DNA from: Streptomyces asoensis
GTDB taxonomy: Bacteria; Actinomycetota; Actinomycetes; Streptomycetales; Streptomycetaceae
Direction: 5' to 3'
DNA length: 64,000 nt
NCBI RefSeq assembly: GCF_016860545.1
Contig: NZ_BNEB01000002.1
Span: 1,426,001 to 1,490,000, forward strand
Shown: positions 15,773 through 25,872 of the stretch, one piece after another
Layout of the letters: each line of letters starts with the position of its first letter
How positions within the stretch are numbered: position 1 is the stretch's first letter
The notes under the pieces: model-generated
The model's input: only the letters and a program-made list of their open reading frames with translations
Database searches by the model: none
What the model was told of the DNA's origin: nothing
Translations under genes and position numbers: made by a program

Positions 15773-16825
15773 TCACCAGTAGTCGGGCAGGTGGTAGCGG
15801 TGGGTGTTGGTCGCGTGCCACTCGTGGTTGCCGGCCACCCAGTCCGACAGGCCGCGCGTGTAGCGCTCCAGGAGCGGGGAGGTGGCGGCGAGCAGGGCGG
15901 CCTCCTCCTCGAACGACGCCATGACCGCGTTGTGGATGTCGACCGACTTCAGATAGGCGGCCTTCAGCCCTCGGCGGTCGGCGGCGGCGACGACCTGCGG
16001 CAGGTTCAGGTGGGTGGGATCGCCGGCCAGCTCCTTGGTGAAGGAGTACAGGTCGTTGACGATGGTGGTGGCGTTGCAGGCCAGCGCCGTGACGCGCTGG
16101 ATCTCGGGCCGGGCGTAGAGCGCCTCGGGCAGTTCGTAGCCGTCGACGGCGTCGACGATCGACAGACACGGCCGGAAGTTGTTGAACTGCCGCATCACCA
16201 GGTACTCCCACACGCGGGGCGTGTACCGGGTCTGCGCCCAGGCGGCCTCGGCCAGGTATCCCAGGTGCAGCCGGGCGATGTCGTGCACGAACCGGTCCGT
16301 CTGACTCGGTGTGGCGAACGCCGCGTAGTCCTTCAGCGCCCAGTGGTACGAGCGCAGCGGGCCGTCCGCCTGCACCCCGTGCCGCCACTCCTCCTCCATC
16401 TCGGGCGTGCCGTGGAACGGGTCGAGCGCCGACTGCGCGAGGACGAGCCGGCCGCCGAGCCCGCTGCGGGACGCGCCCCGGCCCTCGTCCTCCTCGCAGT
16501 AGCAGCTGTCGACGATGTTCTCCGCGAGCAGCAGCTTCCCGGCCCCCGTGAGGCGGTCGACGTCGAGGGCGCGCGGATGCTGGAGCACCACCGCCCGGCC
16601 GACCTGGAAGCCCGCGAAGTCCCCGTTCCAGGCCGCCGGGAACAGATCGAGGCCGCGGGCCCACGCCTCCAGCCTGCGGTCGACCTCCGCGGCCTTGCGC
16701 GGGTCGGCGGGCTCGGCCGCGCGGTGGCGCAGGCCGGGGATCGCCCCGCCGCGCCGGGCCCGCAGGCTGCGGGCGAGGTTCGGCGGGCCGGGCAGCGCGC
16801 TTTCGGTGCGCGCGGGCGTGCTCAT
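15773..16825 (-). CDS. 2-methylisoborneol synthase (class I terpene cyclase, encapsulin cargo)
   Basis: 350 aa. Cyclises 2-methyl-GPP to the earthy odorant 2-MIB. The NSE/DTE metal triad NDLYSFTKE (257-265) is intact. The first metal motif reads DSCYCEED (106-113), whereas the S. coelicolor enzyme as I remember it has DDCYCED, so the second Asp is Ser here; the first Asp is kept. The protein is about 90 residues shorter than the 440-aa S. coelicolor enzyme, because most of the disordered Pro-rich N-terminus is missing; only about 40 residues precede the cyclase fold. That tail is the reported cargo-loading region for the encapsulin. It lies 17 bp after the shell gene. Confidence 0.93.
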   Translation of the reverse strand: MSTPARTESALPGPPNLARSLRARRGGAIPGLRHRAAEPADPRKAAEVDRRLEAWARGLDLFPAAWNGDFAGFQVGRAVVLQHPRALDVDRLTGAGKLLLAENIVDSCYCEEDEGRGASRSGLGGRLVLAQSALDPFHGTPEMEEEWRHGVQADGPLRSYHWALKDYAAFATPSQTDRFVHDIARLHLGYLAEAAWAQTRYTPRVWEYLVMRQFNNFRPCLSIVDAVDGYELPEALYARPEIQRVTALACNATTIVNDLYSFTKELAGDPTHLNLPQVVAAADRRGLKAAYLKSVDIHNAVMASFEEEAALLAATSPLLERYTRGLSDWVAGNHEWHATNTHRYHLPDYW

Positions 16826-16842
16826 CGTGGACTCCCCGGCCG

Positions 16843-18285
<1,443 letters not shown>

Positions 18286-18595
18286 ATGACCTCCAGAAAG
18301 TGCGCGGAGAGGAGCGCGGTACGTCCGCGAGCTGCGGCCGGTACTCCGCGTGCATCAGCCAAACACGCTGAGTGACGGCGGGGTACGGCGTGCGGGGGGC
18401 GGCTTCGTGCCCCGCGGGGTGCAAACCTGCCGGTTGGGGCGGACGGCGCCTCGCGAGTGCGACCGCTCCTCTCCTGTGCTCCCGTGCGCCGGAGCGCGCA
18501 GGGGTCACACCCGGTCACCCCCGTTCGGCGCGCGGGCCGGCGGCCGGGTGACTAGCGTGAGGAACCGGACCGTCCATCACACGGAGGGCTGGGTC
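18286..18595. promoter_or_regulatory. Divergent promoter region of encapsulin/2-MIB operon and VOC gene
   Basis: 310 bp without a gene. For the leftward operon, TCAGC-N7-GCTGA (18355-18371) is a small inverted repeat about 75 bp before the encapsulin start. For the rightward VOC gene, TAGCGT (18553-18558) is a plausible -10 and ACGGAGGG lies before ATG 18596. No Crp-like full site was found. Confidence 0.45.
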
Positions 18596-19396
18596 ATGGC
18601 CGTACGAGCAGAGGGAATCCCCTGTTGGGCCGACGCGATGTTCGGCGACGTGGAGGGTGCCAAGGCGTTCTACTCCGAGGTCCTGGGCTGGACCTTCGGC
18701 GAGTCGTCGTCCGAGTACGGTAACTACACCCAGGCGTACGCGGACGGCAAGGCGGTCGCCGCCGTCGTCCCGCCGATGTCCGGTCAGGAGGGGCACGCGC
18801 AGTGGTGCCTGTACTTCGCCTCCCCGGACGCCGCCGCGACCGCGGCCAGGATCCGGGAGCACGGCGGCGAGGTGCTGATGGAGCCGATGCAGGTCGGCGA
18901 GTTCGGCACGATGTGCCTCGCCCGTGAGCCGAGCGGCGCGGTGTTCGGCGTGTGGCAGGCGGGCGTCCACGAGGGCTTCGAGGCGCCGCCCGAGCAGCCC
19001 GGGGCGTACTGCTGGGCCGAGGTCTTCACCCGTGAGCCGGAGAGGACGGACGCCTTCCTGCCGGCCGTGTTCCCCTACACGGCCAAGCAGATCCAGGACG
19101 ACGCGGTCGACTTCCGTATGTTCGACATCGGCGGCGACACGGTTCTGGGCCGTATGAAGATGACCCAGGAGTTCCCGCCCGAGGTGCCGTCCTACATCAA
19201 CGTGTACTTCACGGTCCCCGACTGCGACGAGGCCGTGGCCCGGGCCACCGGACTCGGCGGGGTCCTGCGCTTCGGGCCCATGGACACCCCGTTCGGACGT
19301 TTCGCGGCGATCAGCGACCCGCAGGGCGCGAGCTTCTCGGTGATCGACGTCACCACCACCGCGGGAGCCATGCCGAAGACCGCGGACGTGACCTAG
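18596..19396 (+). CDS. Two-domain VOC (glyoxalase-fold) protein
   Basis: 266 aa made of two VOC halves, each with a paired beta-alpha-beta motif: residues about 1-125 (PCWADAMFGDVEGAKAFYSEVLGWTF to PSGAVFGVWQAG) and 135-255 (YCWAEVFTREPERTDAFLPAVFPYT to PQGASFSVIDV). Proteins of this arrangement occur in many copies in Streptomyces and are mostly uncharacterised; some bind metal and act on small hydroxylated or epoxide substrates. A TAGCGT element and a purine-rich RBS support the start at 18596. Monocistronic. Confidence 0.92.
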   Translation: MAVRAEGIPCWADAMFGDVEGAKAFYSEVLGWTFGESSSEYGNYTQAYADGKAVAAVVPPMSGQEGHAQWCLYFASPDAAATAARIREHGGEVLMEPMQVGEFGTMCLAREPSGAVFGVWQAGVHEGFEAPPEQPGAYCWAEVFTREPERTDAFLPAVFPYTAKQIQDDAVDFRMFDIGGDTVLGRMKMTQEFPPEVPSYINVYFTVPDCDEAVARATGLGGVLRFGPMDTPFGRFAAISDPQGASFSVIDVTTTAGAMPKTADVT

Positions 19397-19461
19397 GGCG
19401 TGCTCCCGGCGTCCCGCGGGTGCGGCGGAGCGCCTCGCGGGGGCGTGGCATGATCGGGCGC

Positions 19462-20169
19462 ATGCGTGAACGAGTGGTGGCCGCGTGCGACGGGGCCTCG
19501 AAGGGAAATCCGGGACCCGCGGGCTGGGCCTGGGTGGTCGCGGACGACACGGAGACGCCGGCCCGCTGGGAGGCGGGGCCGCTCGGCCGGGCGACCAACA
19601 ACATCGCCGAACTCACCGCGCTGGAACGCCTGCTGGCGTCGACGGACCCGGGCGTCCCGCTCGAGGTGCGGATGGACTCCCAGTACGCCATGAAGGCCGT
19701 CACCACCTGGCTGCCGGGCTGGAAGCGCAACGGCTGGAAGACGTCCGCCGGCAAGCCCGTGGCCAACCAGGAGCTGGTCGTGCGCATCGACGAACTGCTC
19801 GGCGGCCGCACGGTCGACTTCCGCTACGTCCCCGCCCACCAGGTCGACGGCGACCCGCTCAACGACTTCGCCGACCGCGCCGCGAGCCAGGCGGCGGTCG
19901 TCCAGCAGCCGGCCGGCAGCGACCTGGGTTCCCCCGAGCCGCCGGCCTCGCCGGACACCCCGAAGGGGCGGTCCGGTGCCGGAACGAACCGCTCCACCGG
20001 GGGCAAGGCCCCCCGGCGGAGCGGTGGTTCGGCGGCACGCACGATCAAGGCCAAGTTCCCCGGCCGCTGTGTGTGCGGCCGCCCGTACGCGGCGGGCGAG
20101 GACATCGCCAAGAACGCGCAGGGCTGGGGTCACCCGCAGTGCCGTACGGCGGACGCCGACGCGGGCTGA
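19462..20169 (+). CDS. rnhA: Ribonuclease HI with C-terminal zinc-finger-like tail
   Basis: 235 aa. RNase H fold with D10 (ACDGASKGNPGP), E50 (NNIAELTALERLL), D72 (MDSQYAMK) and D138 (NDFADRAA), the four metal ligands, and H126 near the usual catalytic-loop His. A Pro/Gly-rich linker (about 148-190) joins it to a small Cys-rich tail FPGRCVCGRPYAAGEDI ... GHPQCR, which looks like a metal-binding knuckle (CxC plus HxxC). Such a tail is not part of E. coli RNase HI. It degrades RNA in RNA-DNA hybrids. ATG 19462 is preferred; an in-frame ATG at 19450 is possible. Confidence 0.93.
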   Translation: MRERVVAACDGASKGNPGPAGWAWVVADDTETPARWEAGPLGRATNNIAELTALERLLASTDPGVPLEVRMDSQYAMKAVTTWLPGWKRNGWKTSAGKPVANQELVVRIDELLGGRTVDFRYVPAHQVDGDPLNDFADRAASQAAVVQQPAGSDLGSPEPPASPDTPKGRSGAGTNRSTGGKAPRRSGGSAARTIKAKFPGRCVCGRPYAAGEDIAKNAQGWGHPQCRTADADAG

Positions 20170-20184
20170 GCGGCGTACCGGCGG

Positions 20185-20637
20185 TCACACCACCGCGCCG
20201 CGCCAGCCGCCGGTCTCCAGACCGCGGTCCTCGATGAACGTCTTGAAGCGCTCCAGGTCACCCTTGGTCTGGCGCTTGACGAAGCCCAGCTTGTCGCCGA
20301 CGGTCTCGGCCAGGCCCTCCGGCTGGAAGTCCAGCTGGAGCATCACCTTGGTGTGGCTGTCGTCGAGACGGTGGAACGTCACGACGCCGGCCTGCTCGGC
20401 CTCGCCGGAGATCGTGGTCCAGGCGACCCGTTCGTCCGGGATCTGCTCGGTGATCTCGGCGTCGAACTCCCGGTGCACGCCGTTCACACTGGTCACCCAG
20501 TGGGTGAGGGTGTCGGTGCGCTGCTCGATGCGGTCCACCCCGCTCATGAACTGCGGGAACGTCTCGAACTGCGTCCACTGGTTGTAGGCGGTGTGCACCG
20601 GCACGCCGACCTCGATGGATTCCTCGACCTGCGACAC
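20185..20637 (-). CDS. SRPBCC (START-like) family protein
   Basis: 150 aa. The opening SQVEESIEVGVPVHTAYNQWTQFETFPQFMSGV and the hydrophobic ligand-cavity strands (GVVTFHRLDDSHTKVMLQLDFQPEG) match the coenzyme-Q-binding/polyketide-cyclase-like SRPBCC proteins that bind hydrophobic small molecules. Streptomyces has many copies; some are stress-induced. A GAGGAC-type RBS lies upstream of ATG 20637. Convergent with rnhA across 15 bp, and 103 bp downstream of melC2, which it may follow on the same transcript. Confidence 0.9.
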   Translation of the reverse strand: MSQVEESIEVGVPVHTAYNQWTQFETFPQFMSGVDRIEQRTDTLTHWVTSVNGVHREFDAEITEQIPDERVAWTTISGEAEQAGVVTFHRLDDSHTKVMLQLDFQPEGLAETVGDKLGFVKRQTKGDLERFKTFIEDRGLETGGWRGAVV

Positions 20638-20740
20638 GATCGTGTCCTCCTTCGTGCTCGTGATGCGACTCGTCGTTTCGCTCGTCGCTGCTGTCCGTCG
20701 CGGGTACCCGTGGCCTGCGCGGCAAACCGGCGAAAGGCGG

Positions 20741-21565
20741 TCAGTCGGTGTCGAAGGTGTAGTGGGAGGTGTGGTCGAGGAGGTCCGCCGGGGTGGTGTC
20801 GTTCCACGGCTTCATGCTCTCGTGGAGGTCGACGACGTTCGGTGTCCCGCCGCCCGGCACGTACGCGGAGCCCGGGTGCCGCCGCTGCCAGCGGGCCCAC
20901 AGCTTGTCGATGTAGGCGTGGTGCAGCCAGAACACCGGGTCGTTGGGGGAGACCCCGGTCGCCATCTGCCCGCCGACCCAGACGTGCACCCGGTTGTGCA
21001 GGTTGACCCCGCGCCAGCCCTCGAGATGGTTGCGGAAACCGTCGGAGGCGCTGTTCCAGGGCGCCATGTCGTAGGTCGCCATCGACAGCACCGAGTCGAC
21101 CTCGCCCGGCGTGGGCAGTTCGCGGACGGCGGTGCCCAGCGAGCGCCTGAGGTAAGTACGGCCGTCCACACGGACGTTGACCGTCCAGTTGCCTGCCGAC
21201 GCGGCGAACGGGCCGTCCATCACCTGGCCGTCCCGGCTGCGGCCGGTGCCGCCGAGGAAGTCCGGCGCCCAGAGCGAGGAGCGCGGGGAGCGGTCGGTGG
21301 ACCAGTCCCAGTACGGCAGGGCCACCGAGGCGTCCACCGACTGGAGGGCCCGCTCGAACTCGAGCAGGAATCTGCGGTGCCAGGGCAGGAAGGACGGCGA
21401 ACGGTGGCCGGTGCGCTCGCCGTTGTCGGTGTCACCCATGATGAAGCCGTTGTGGGTGGTGACGAAGGCGTCGTAGCGGCCGCTGCGCTTGAGTTCGAGG
21501 ACGGCGGCGACGAACCGGCGCTTCTCGTCGGCTGACAGGGACGCCTGGTTCTTGCGGACGGTCAT
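20741..21565 (-). CDS. melC2: Tyrosinase MelC2
   Basis: 274 aa, type-3 copper monophenol oxidase that oxidises tyrosine to DOPA and dopaquinone, giving melanin. All six copper ligands are present at the positions known from S. castaneoglobisporus: CuA H38, H54, H63 and CuB H190, H194, H216 (FWLHH). It has no own signal peptide and is exported together with MelC1. It starts 51 bp after melC1 in the same operon. Confidence 0.97.
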   Translation of the reverse strand: MTVRKNQASLSADEKRRFVAAVLELKRSGRYDAFVTTHNGFIMGDTDNGERTGHRSPSFLPWHRRFLLEFERALQSVDASVALPYWDWSTDRSPRSSLWAPDFLGGTGRSRDGQVMDGPFAASAGNWTVNVRVDGRTYLRRSLGTAVRELPTPGEVDSVLSMATYDMAPWNSASDGFRNHLEGWRGVNLHNRVHVWVGGQMATGVSPNDPVFWLHHAYIDKLWARWQRRHPGSAYVPGGGTPNVVDLHESMKPWNDTTPADLLDHTSHYTFDTD

Positions 21566-21616
21566 GTGCGGTGCTCCAAGGGTGCGGGGTGGGGCGGGTC
21601 GGCCGGTGGGCGGCGG

Positions 21617-21985
21617 TCAGCCGGCGGGGAACGGTACGAGCCGGGCGCCCTGGAGCTCGTCGACCGCGGCCCGGGCGGCGGCCCGCGGGTCGGGCACCGG
21701 GTCGTAGTGGCTGACGACACTGATCCAGGTGCCGTCGGCGTTGCGCATCACGTGCAGTTCGGCCCCGTCGACGTACACGGCGTAGCCGCCGCCGTGGTGG
21801 TGGCCGCCTCCGGTGGCGGCGCGGCCCTGTATCCGGCGGCCCCGGTAGACCTCGTCGAAGGGGGCCGGCGAGCCGGGGGAGTCGTGGTGGTGGTCGGCGG
21901 CGCGGGCGGCGGTGGCGGCGGCGAGCGGGGCTCCGGCGACGACGGCCGCCGCGGCGAGTGCGCGACGACGGCTGAGTTCCGGCAT
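21617..21985 (-). CDS. melC1: MelC1, copper chaperone/export partner of tyrosinase
   Basis: 122 aa. Twin-arginine signal peptide [25 protein letters not shown], then a His-rich stretch ([14 protein letters not shown]) that loads copper into MelC2, and the conserved VYRGRRIQG and [14 protein letters not shown] segments with the flexible loop that carries a caddie-type tyrosine ([10 protein letters not shown]). MelC1 carries MelC2 through the Tat system and delivers copper. ATG 21985 is preceded by AGGAGGTC, a strong RBS. Confidence 0.96.
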   Translation of the reverse strand: MPELSRRRALAAAAVVAGAPLAAATAARAADHHHDSPGSPAPFDEVYRGRRIQGRAATGGGHHHGGGYAVYVDGAELHVMRNADGTWISVVSHYDPVPDPRAAARAAVDELQGARLVPFPAG

Positions 21986-22341
21986 GCGGGACCTCCTGGG
22001 GTGCGTTCGGTTGACGACCCCGTATGCCTATCGATCCGCGGGAGAAAGGGAGAAATCGCCCGGCGGGGGTTGGCTGCGATCCGGACAATCAATTACATGT
22101 CGTGCAATATTAAAAGAAGATGATCTTGTCGTGGATCGGTGCCTCCGCTGTGCGGAAGGGGCAATTCCTTTCCGTCCGGAGACCACTTCCGGTGATCTTT
22201 CGCTCGCCGCTCCCCGTGCCGTGGTGTGGCCCACGTGGGGAAAGTGGCGTGATCGGGCAGGTGGGGTGTCCGTGAAGGGGGAGGCGGCCCTGCTACCCTG
22301 CGTCGTCAATCGAACACGTCTGGTAACTCCTGGGAGTGCGC
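21986..22341. promoter_or_regulatory. Divergent promoter region, AT-rich centre
   Basis: 356 bp without a supported gene, between melC1 (leftward) and the flavin monooxygenase (rightward). A stretch at about 22085-22130 (CAATCAATTACATG to AATATTAAAAGAAG) is far more AT-rich than the surroundings and probably holds the melC promoter. No clear palindrome or terminator was found. Confidence 0.5.
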
Positions 22342-23553
22342 GTGAAGGTCGCCTGCGTCGGCGGCGGGCCCGCCGGCCTGTATCTCTCCATCCTGCTCAA
22401 GCGACAGGACCCCTCCCACGAGGTCACCGTCCACGAGCGCAACCCCGAGGGCTCGACCTACGGCTGGGGTGTCACCTACTGGCAGGGGCTCCTCGACCGG
22501 CTGCGGGCCTGCGACCCCGAGTCGGCGCGCGCGATCGAGGAGCACTCGGTGCGCTGGACCCAGGGCGTCGCCCACGTGGGCGACCTGGCCACCCGTCAGC
22601 CGGGTGACGAAGGGCACGGCATCGGCCGCCACAGACTGCTGGAGATCCTCGCCGCTCGTGCCCGTGCCCTGGGCGTGCGGCTGGAGTTCGAGAGCGAGGT
22701 GAATGCCGGGAACCTCCCGGACGCCGACCTCGTCGTGGCCGGCGACGGCGTCCACAGCGCCCTGCGCACCCGCCACGCGGAGGACTTCGGCGCCGAACTC
22801 ACCCCGGGGCGCAACTCCTACGTCTGGCTCGGCACCACCAAGGTCTTCGACTCCTTCACCTTCGCGTTCGTGGAGACCGGCCACGGCTGGATCTGGTGCT
22901 ACGGCTACCCCTTCAGCGACGAACAGAGCACCTGTGTCATCGAGTGCGCCCCCGAGACCCTGGCCGGACTCGGGCTCGACCGGGCGGACGAGGGCGACCG
23001 ACTGGCCCGGCTGGAGAAGCTCTTCGCGCACATCCTCGACGGGCACCCGCTGATCGGCCGCCCCGCCGCCGACGGCGGCACGCAGTGGCTGACCTTCCGC
23101 ACGCTCACCAACCGGGCCTGGTACCGCGGCAATCTCGTCCTTCTCGGCGACGCCGCCCACACCACGCACTACTCGATCGGCGCCGGCACCACCCTCGCCC
23201 TGGAGGACGCCATCGCCCTCGCGGACGCCCTGCGCGAGAGCCCCGGCCTCCCGCAGGCGCTCGCCCGCTACCAGCAGGAGCGCAAGTCCGCCCTGCTCTC
23301 CCAGCAGAGCGCCGCCCGCTACAGCGCCCAGTGGTACGAGAACCTCACCCGCTACATCCACCTCCCCCCGGAGCACATGTTCGCGCTCCTCGGCCAGCGG
23401 CACTCGCCCCTGCTGCCCTATGTCCCGCCCCAGCTGTACTACCGGCTGGACCGGGCGGCCGGGCGGATGGAAGCCCTGCGCAGGCTCAAGCGCTGGCTCG
23501 GCCCGAAACTGGCGCGCGGCGCGCACACCAGGGTGCTGACCTCCCGGAAGTAG
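22342..23553 (+). CDS. FAD-dependent monooxygenase, salicylyl/anthraniloyl-CoA monooxygenase-like
   Basis: 403 aa, PHBH-fold flavin hydroxylase. FAD dinucleotide motif GGGPAGLYLSILLKRQD (about 8-24), DG-type motif VVAGDGVHSALR (about 131-142), and LGDAAHTTHYSIGAGTTLALEDAIALADAL (about 269-298), whose HYSIGAGT is characteristic of the salicylyl-CoA/anthraniloyl-CoA subgroup rather than of generic PHBH enzymes. The C-terminal flavin-reductase-like half of the bifunctional members is absent. GTG 22342 has GGGAG 5 nt upstream; GTG 22336 is the alternative. Substrate unknown; the drug-exporter operon downstream has its own operators. Confidence 0.9.
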   Translation: MKVACVGGGPAGLYLSILLKRQDPSHEVTVHERNPEGSTYGWGVTYWQGLLDRLRACDPESARAIEEHSVRWTQGVAHVGDLATRQPGDEGHGIGRHRLLEILAARARALGVRLEFESEVNAGNLPDADLVVAGDGVHSALRTRHAEDFGAELTPGRNSYVWLGTTKVFDSFTFAFVETGHGWIWCYGYPFSDEQSTCVIECAPETLAGLGLDRADEGDRLARLEKLFAHILDGHPLIGRPAADGGTQWLTFRTLTNRAWYRGNLVLLGDAAHTTHYSIGAGTTLALEDAIALADALRESPGLPQALARYQQERKSALLSQQSAARYSAQWYENLTRYIHLPPEHMFALLGQRHSPLLPYVPPQLYYRLDRAAGRMEALRRLKRWLGPKLARGAHTRVLTSRK

Positions 23554-23590
23554 CCCGGAAGGCCCTTCCCCTGCCGAAAGCGACCCTGGG

Positions 23591-23629
23591 GTGAATGGCG
23601 ATTCACTGCTACGGTGAATTGCCATTCAC
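23591..23629. promoter_or_regulatory. Two tandem operators GTGAAT-N4-ATTCAC
   Basis: GTGAATGGCGATTCAC (23591-23606) and GTGAATTGCCATTCAC (23614-23629) are palindromes whose centres are 23 bp apart, and the pair also forms a larger inverted repeat (GGTGAATGGC/GCCATTCACC). They lie 36-75 bp before the MFS start. The TetR protein encoded last in this operon (25147) is the likely ligand. Confidence 0.75.
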
Positions 23630-23665
23630 CTCTTTTCCCGTTCGCCGCAGGCCGCTGGAGTGCCC

Positions 23666-25150
23666 ATGGTGTCGCCCGCCCCGATACCCGCCCCGGACCG
23701 CGGGGCCACCGGTCCACGGGCCCGGCTCGTCATCCCGGTCCTGGCGTACTGCGGCATCCTCATGGCCGTCATGCAGACCGTCGTCGTCCCGCTGCTGCCC
23801 GACCTGCCCCGGCTCACCGGCGCCTCGGCCGGCGCGGTCTCCTGGACGCTGACGGCCTCGCTGCTGTCCGGAGCGGTGCTCACCCCCGTGCTCGGGCGGG
23901 CCGGGGACATGTACGGCAAACGGCGGGTGCTGCTCGTCTCGTTCGCCCTGATGGCCGCCGGGTCGGTGATCTGCGCCCTGACCTCCGACATCGGCGTGCT
24001 GATCGCCGCCCGCGCCCTCCAGGGCGCCGCGTCCTCCGTCGTCCCGCTGTCCATCAGCATCCTGCGCGACGAACTCCCGCCCGAGCGCCGGGGATCGGCC
24101 GTGGCGCTGATGAGCTCCACGGTGGGCATCGGCGCCGCCCTGGGACTGCCGGCCGCGGCGGTGGTCGTGCAGTACGCCGACTGGCACGTGATGTTCTGGG
24201 TGACCGCCGCGCTCGGCGCGACCGGGGTCGGGCTGATCCGGTGGGCGGTCCCGGAATCGCCCGTGCGCGAGCCCGGCCGCTTCGACGTCCCCGGGGCGCT
24301 CGGCCTGGCGGCCGGGCTGATCACGCTGCTCCTCGCCGTGTCCCAGGGCGGTCAGTGGGGCTGGGGGAGCGCCCGGATCGCGGGCCTGTTCCTCGCCTCC
24401 GTGACCGTGCTGGCCCTGTGGTGGTGGTACCAGCTGCGCGCGCCGCAGCCGCTGGTGGACCTGCGGCTGGTGTCACGGCCGCGGGTCGGGCTCTCCCACG
24501 TCGCGGCGCTCCTGACCGGCTTCGCCTTCTACGCCAACTCCCTGGTGACCGCCCAACTGGTGCAGGCGCCCGAGGCGAGCGGCTACGGGCTCGGGCTCTC
24601 CATCGTCCAGACCGGCCTGTGCCTGCTGCCCGGCGGCCTCACCATGCTGCTCTTCTCACCGCTCTCCGCGCGCATCTCCGAGGCGCGCGGCCCGCGGATC
24701 ACCCTCGCCCTCGGCGCCGTCGTCATCGCGTCCGGGTACGCGGTACGCATCGTCGACAGTCACGAACTGTGGATGATCATGGTGGGGGCGACGGTCGTGG
24801 CGACCGGGACCACGCTCGCGTACTCGGCGCTGCCCTCGCTGATCCTGCGGGCCGTGCCGCCCGGCCAGACCGCCTCGGCGAACGGCTTCAACGTCCTCAT
24901 GCGCACGATCGGCCAGGCCACCTCCAGCGCCGCCGTCGCCGCGGTCCTGGTGCACCACACCAGCCTCGTCGGCGGAGCTCCGGTGCCGACCCTGCACGGC
25001 TACCTGCTGGCGTTCGGCATCGCGGGAGCGGTGGCGCTGGCCGCCTGCGCGGTGGCCCTCTCCATCCCCGGCGACTCCACGCCCGGCGGCACCCGGCGCG
25101 CCCGTGACCGAACCCGCTCCGTCGGCGACGCGGCCCTGGAGGGAGCATGA
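23666..25150 (+). CDS. MFS drug exporter, 14-TM DHA2/EmrB-QacA type
   Basis: 494 aa with about 14 hydrophobic segments, an N-terminal GDMYGKRRVLLVSF motif A loop (after TM2) and the motif C-like segment GIGAALGLPAAAVVVQYADWHVMF. Proton-driven efflux of drugs or metabolites is the family role. ATG 23666 has GGAG at 23657-23660, 5 nt upstream; GTG 23660 is the alternative. It overlaps the TetR gene by ATGA, so the two are co-translated, and the double operator in front suggests repression by that TetR protein. Confidence 0.95.
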   Translation: MVSPAPIPAPDRGATGPRARLVIPVLAYCGILMAVMQTVVVPLLPDLPRLTGASAGAVSWTLTASLLSGAVLTPVLGRAGDMYGKRRVLLVSFALMAAGSVICALTSDIGVLIAARALQGAASSVVPLSISILRDELPPERRGSAVALMSSTVGIGAALGLPAAAVVVQYADWHVMFWVTAALGATGVGLIRWAVPESPVREPGRFDVPGALGLAAGLITLLLAVSQGGQWGWGSARIAGLFLASVTVLALWWWYQLRAPQPLVDLRLVSRPRVGLSHVAALLTGFAFYANSLVTAQLVQAPEASGYGLGLSIVQTGLCLLPGGLTMLLFSPLSARISEARGPRITLALGAVVIASGYAVRIVDSHELWMIMVGATVVATGTTLAYSALPSLILRAVPPGQTASANGFNVLMRTIGQATSSAAVAAVLVHHTSLVGGAPVPTLHGYLLAFGIAGAVALAACAVALSIPGDSTPGGTRRARDRTRSVGDAALEGA

Positions 25151-25860
25151 GTGTCGTGAGCACTCCTCTCGACGCCTTCGCCGACGGTCCCGCACCCGAC
25201 CCGTCCGCCGACGGCCCGCCCGCGCCCGCCCGGCGTGACGCCGAGACGACGAGGGCGGCGATCCTGCGCGCCGCCCGGTACCTCCTCGCCCGCCGGGCGC
25301 ACGCCGACATCACGCTCAAGGCCGTCGCCGAACGCGCCGGGGTGAGCGCGCCGCTGGTCGTGAAGTACTTCGGCAACAAGGACGCCCTGTTCGCGCGGGT
25401 GATGTCCTTCGAGGAGGACGCCGACGCCGTGCTCGACGCCCCGTCGGCGGAACTGGGCCGGCACATGGTCCGCCATGTGGTGGCCGGCCAGCGCGAGCGG
25501 GGCGCCGACCCCGTGCTGCGCATCGTGTTCGCGCCCCTGCACGGCGACCACGGCGACGTGCTGCGGGCCAACTTCCGTGCCCAGGTCACCGAACGCCTGG
25601 CCGCCCGCCTCACCGGCCCCGACCCGGGCCTGCGCGCCGAACTCGCCGTCGCCGCGCTGCTCGGCCTCGGCGTGATGTTCGGCATCGCCCGCGGGAGCGA
25701 GCTGCGGCGCACGCCGATCGAGGACATCGTCGACCGGTACGGGCCCACCGTGCAGGCCCACCTCGACCCCGTGCGGGAGAGCACCGGTCCGGCGCGGCCG
25801 GAGCAGCCGGGCGGACGCGGGCCCGGAGCGACCGGTTCCGCGCCGGATCACGACGGGTGA
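25147..25860 (+). CDS. TetR-family repressor of the MFS operon
   Basis: 237 aa. Helix-turn-helix at about 35-80 (TTRAAILRAARYLLARRAHADITLKAVAERAGVSAPLVVKYFGNKDALF) and an all-helical ligand domain with C-terminal TetR_C motif; Pro/Gly-rich tails at both ends. The ATGA overlap with the exporter means it is made from the same mRNA, the usual arrangement for autoregulated drug-pump repressors. The two GTGAAT-N4-ATTCAC palindromes before the operon are the expected sites. Ligand unknown. Confidence 0.93.
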   Translation: MSVVSTPLDAFADGPAPDPSADGPPAPARRDAETTRAAILRAARYLLARRAHADITLKAVAERAGVSAPLVVKYFGNKDALFARVMSFEEDADAVLDAPSAELGRHMVRHVVAGQRERGADPVLRIVFAPLHGDHGDVLRANFRAQVTERLAARLTGPDPGLRAELAVAALLGLGVMFGIARGSELRRTPIEDIVDRYGPTVQAHLDPVRESTGPARPEQPGGRGPGATGSAPDHDG

Positions 25861-25872
25861 CAGACTGGCCCC

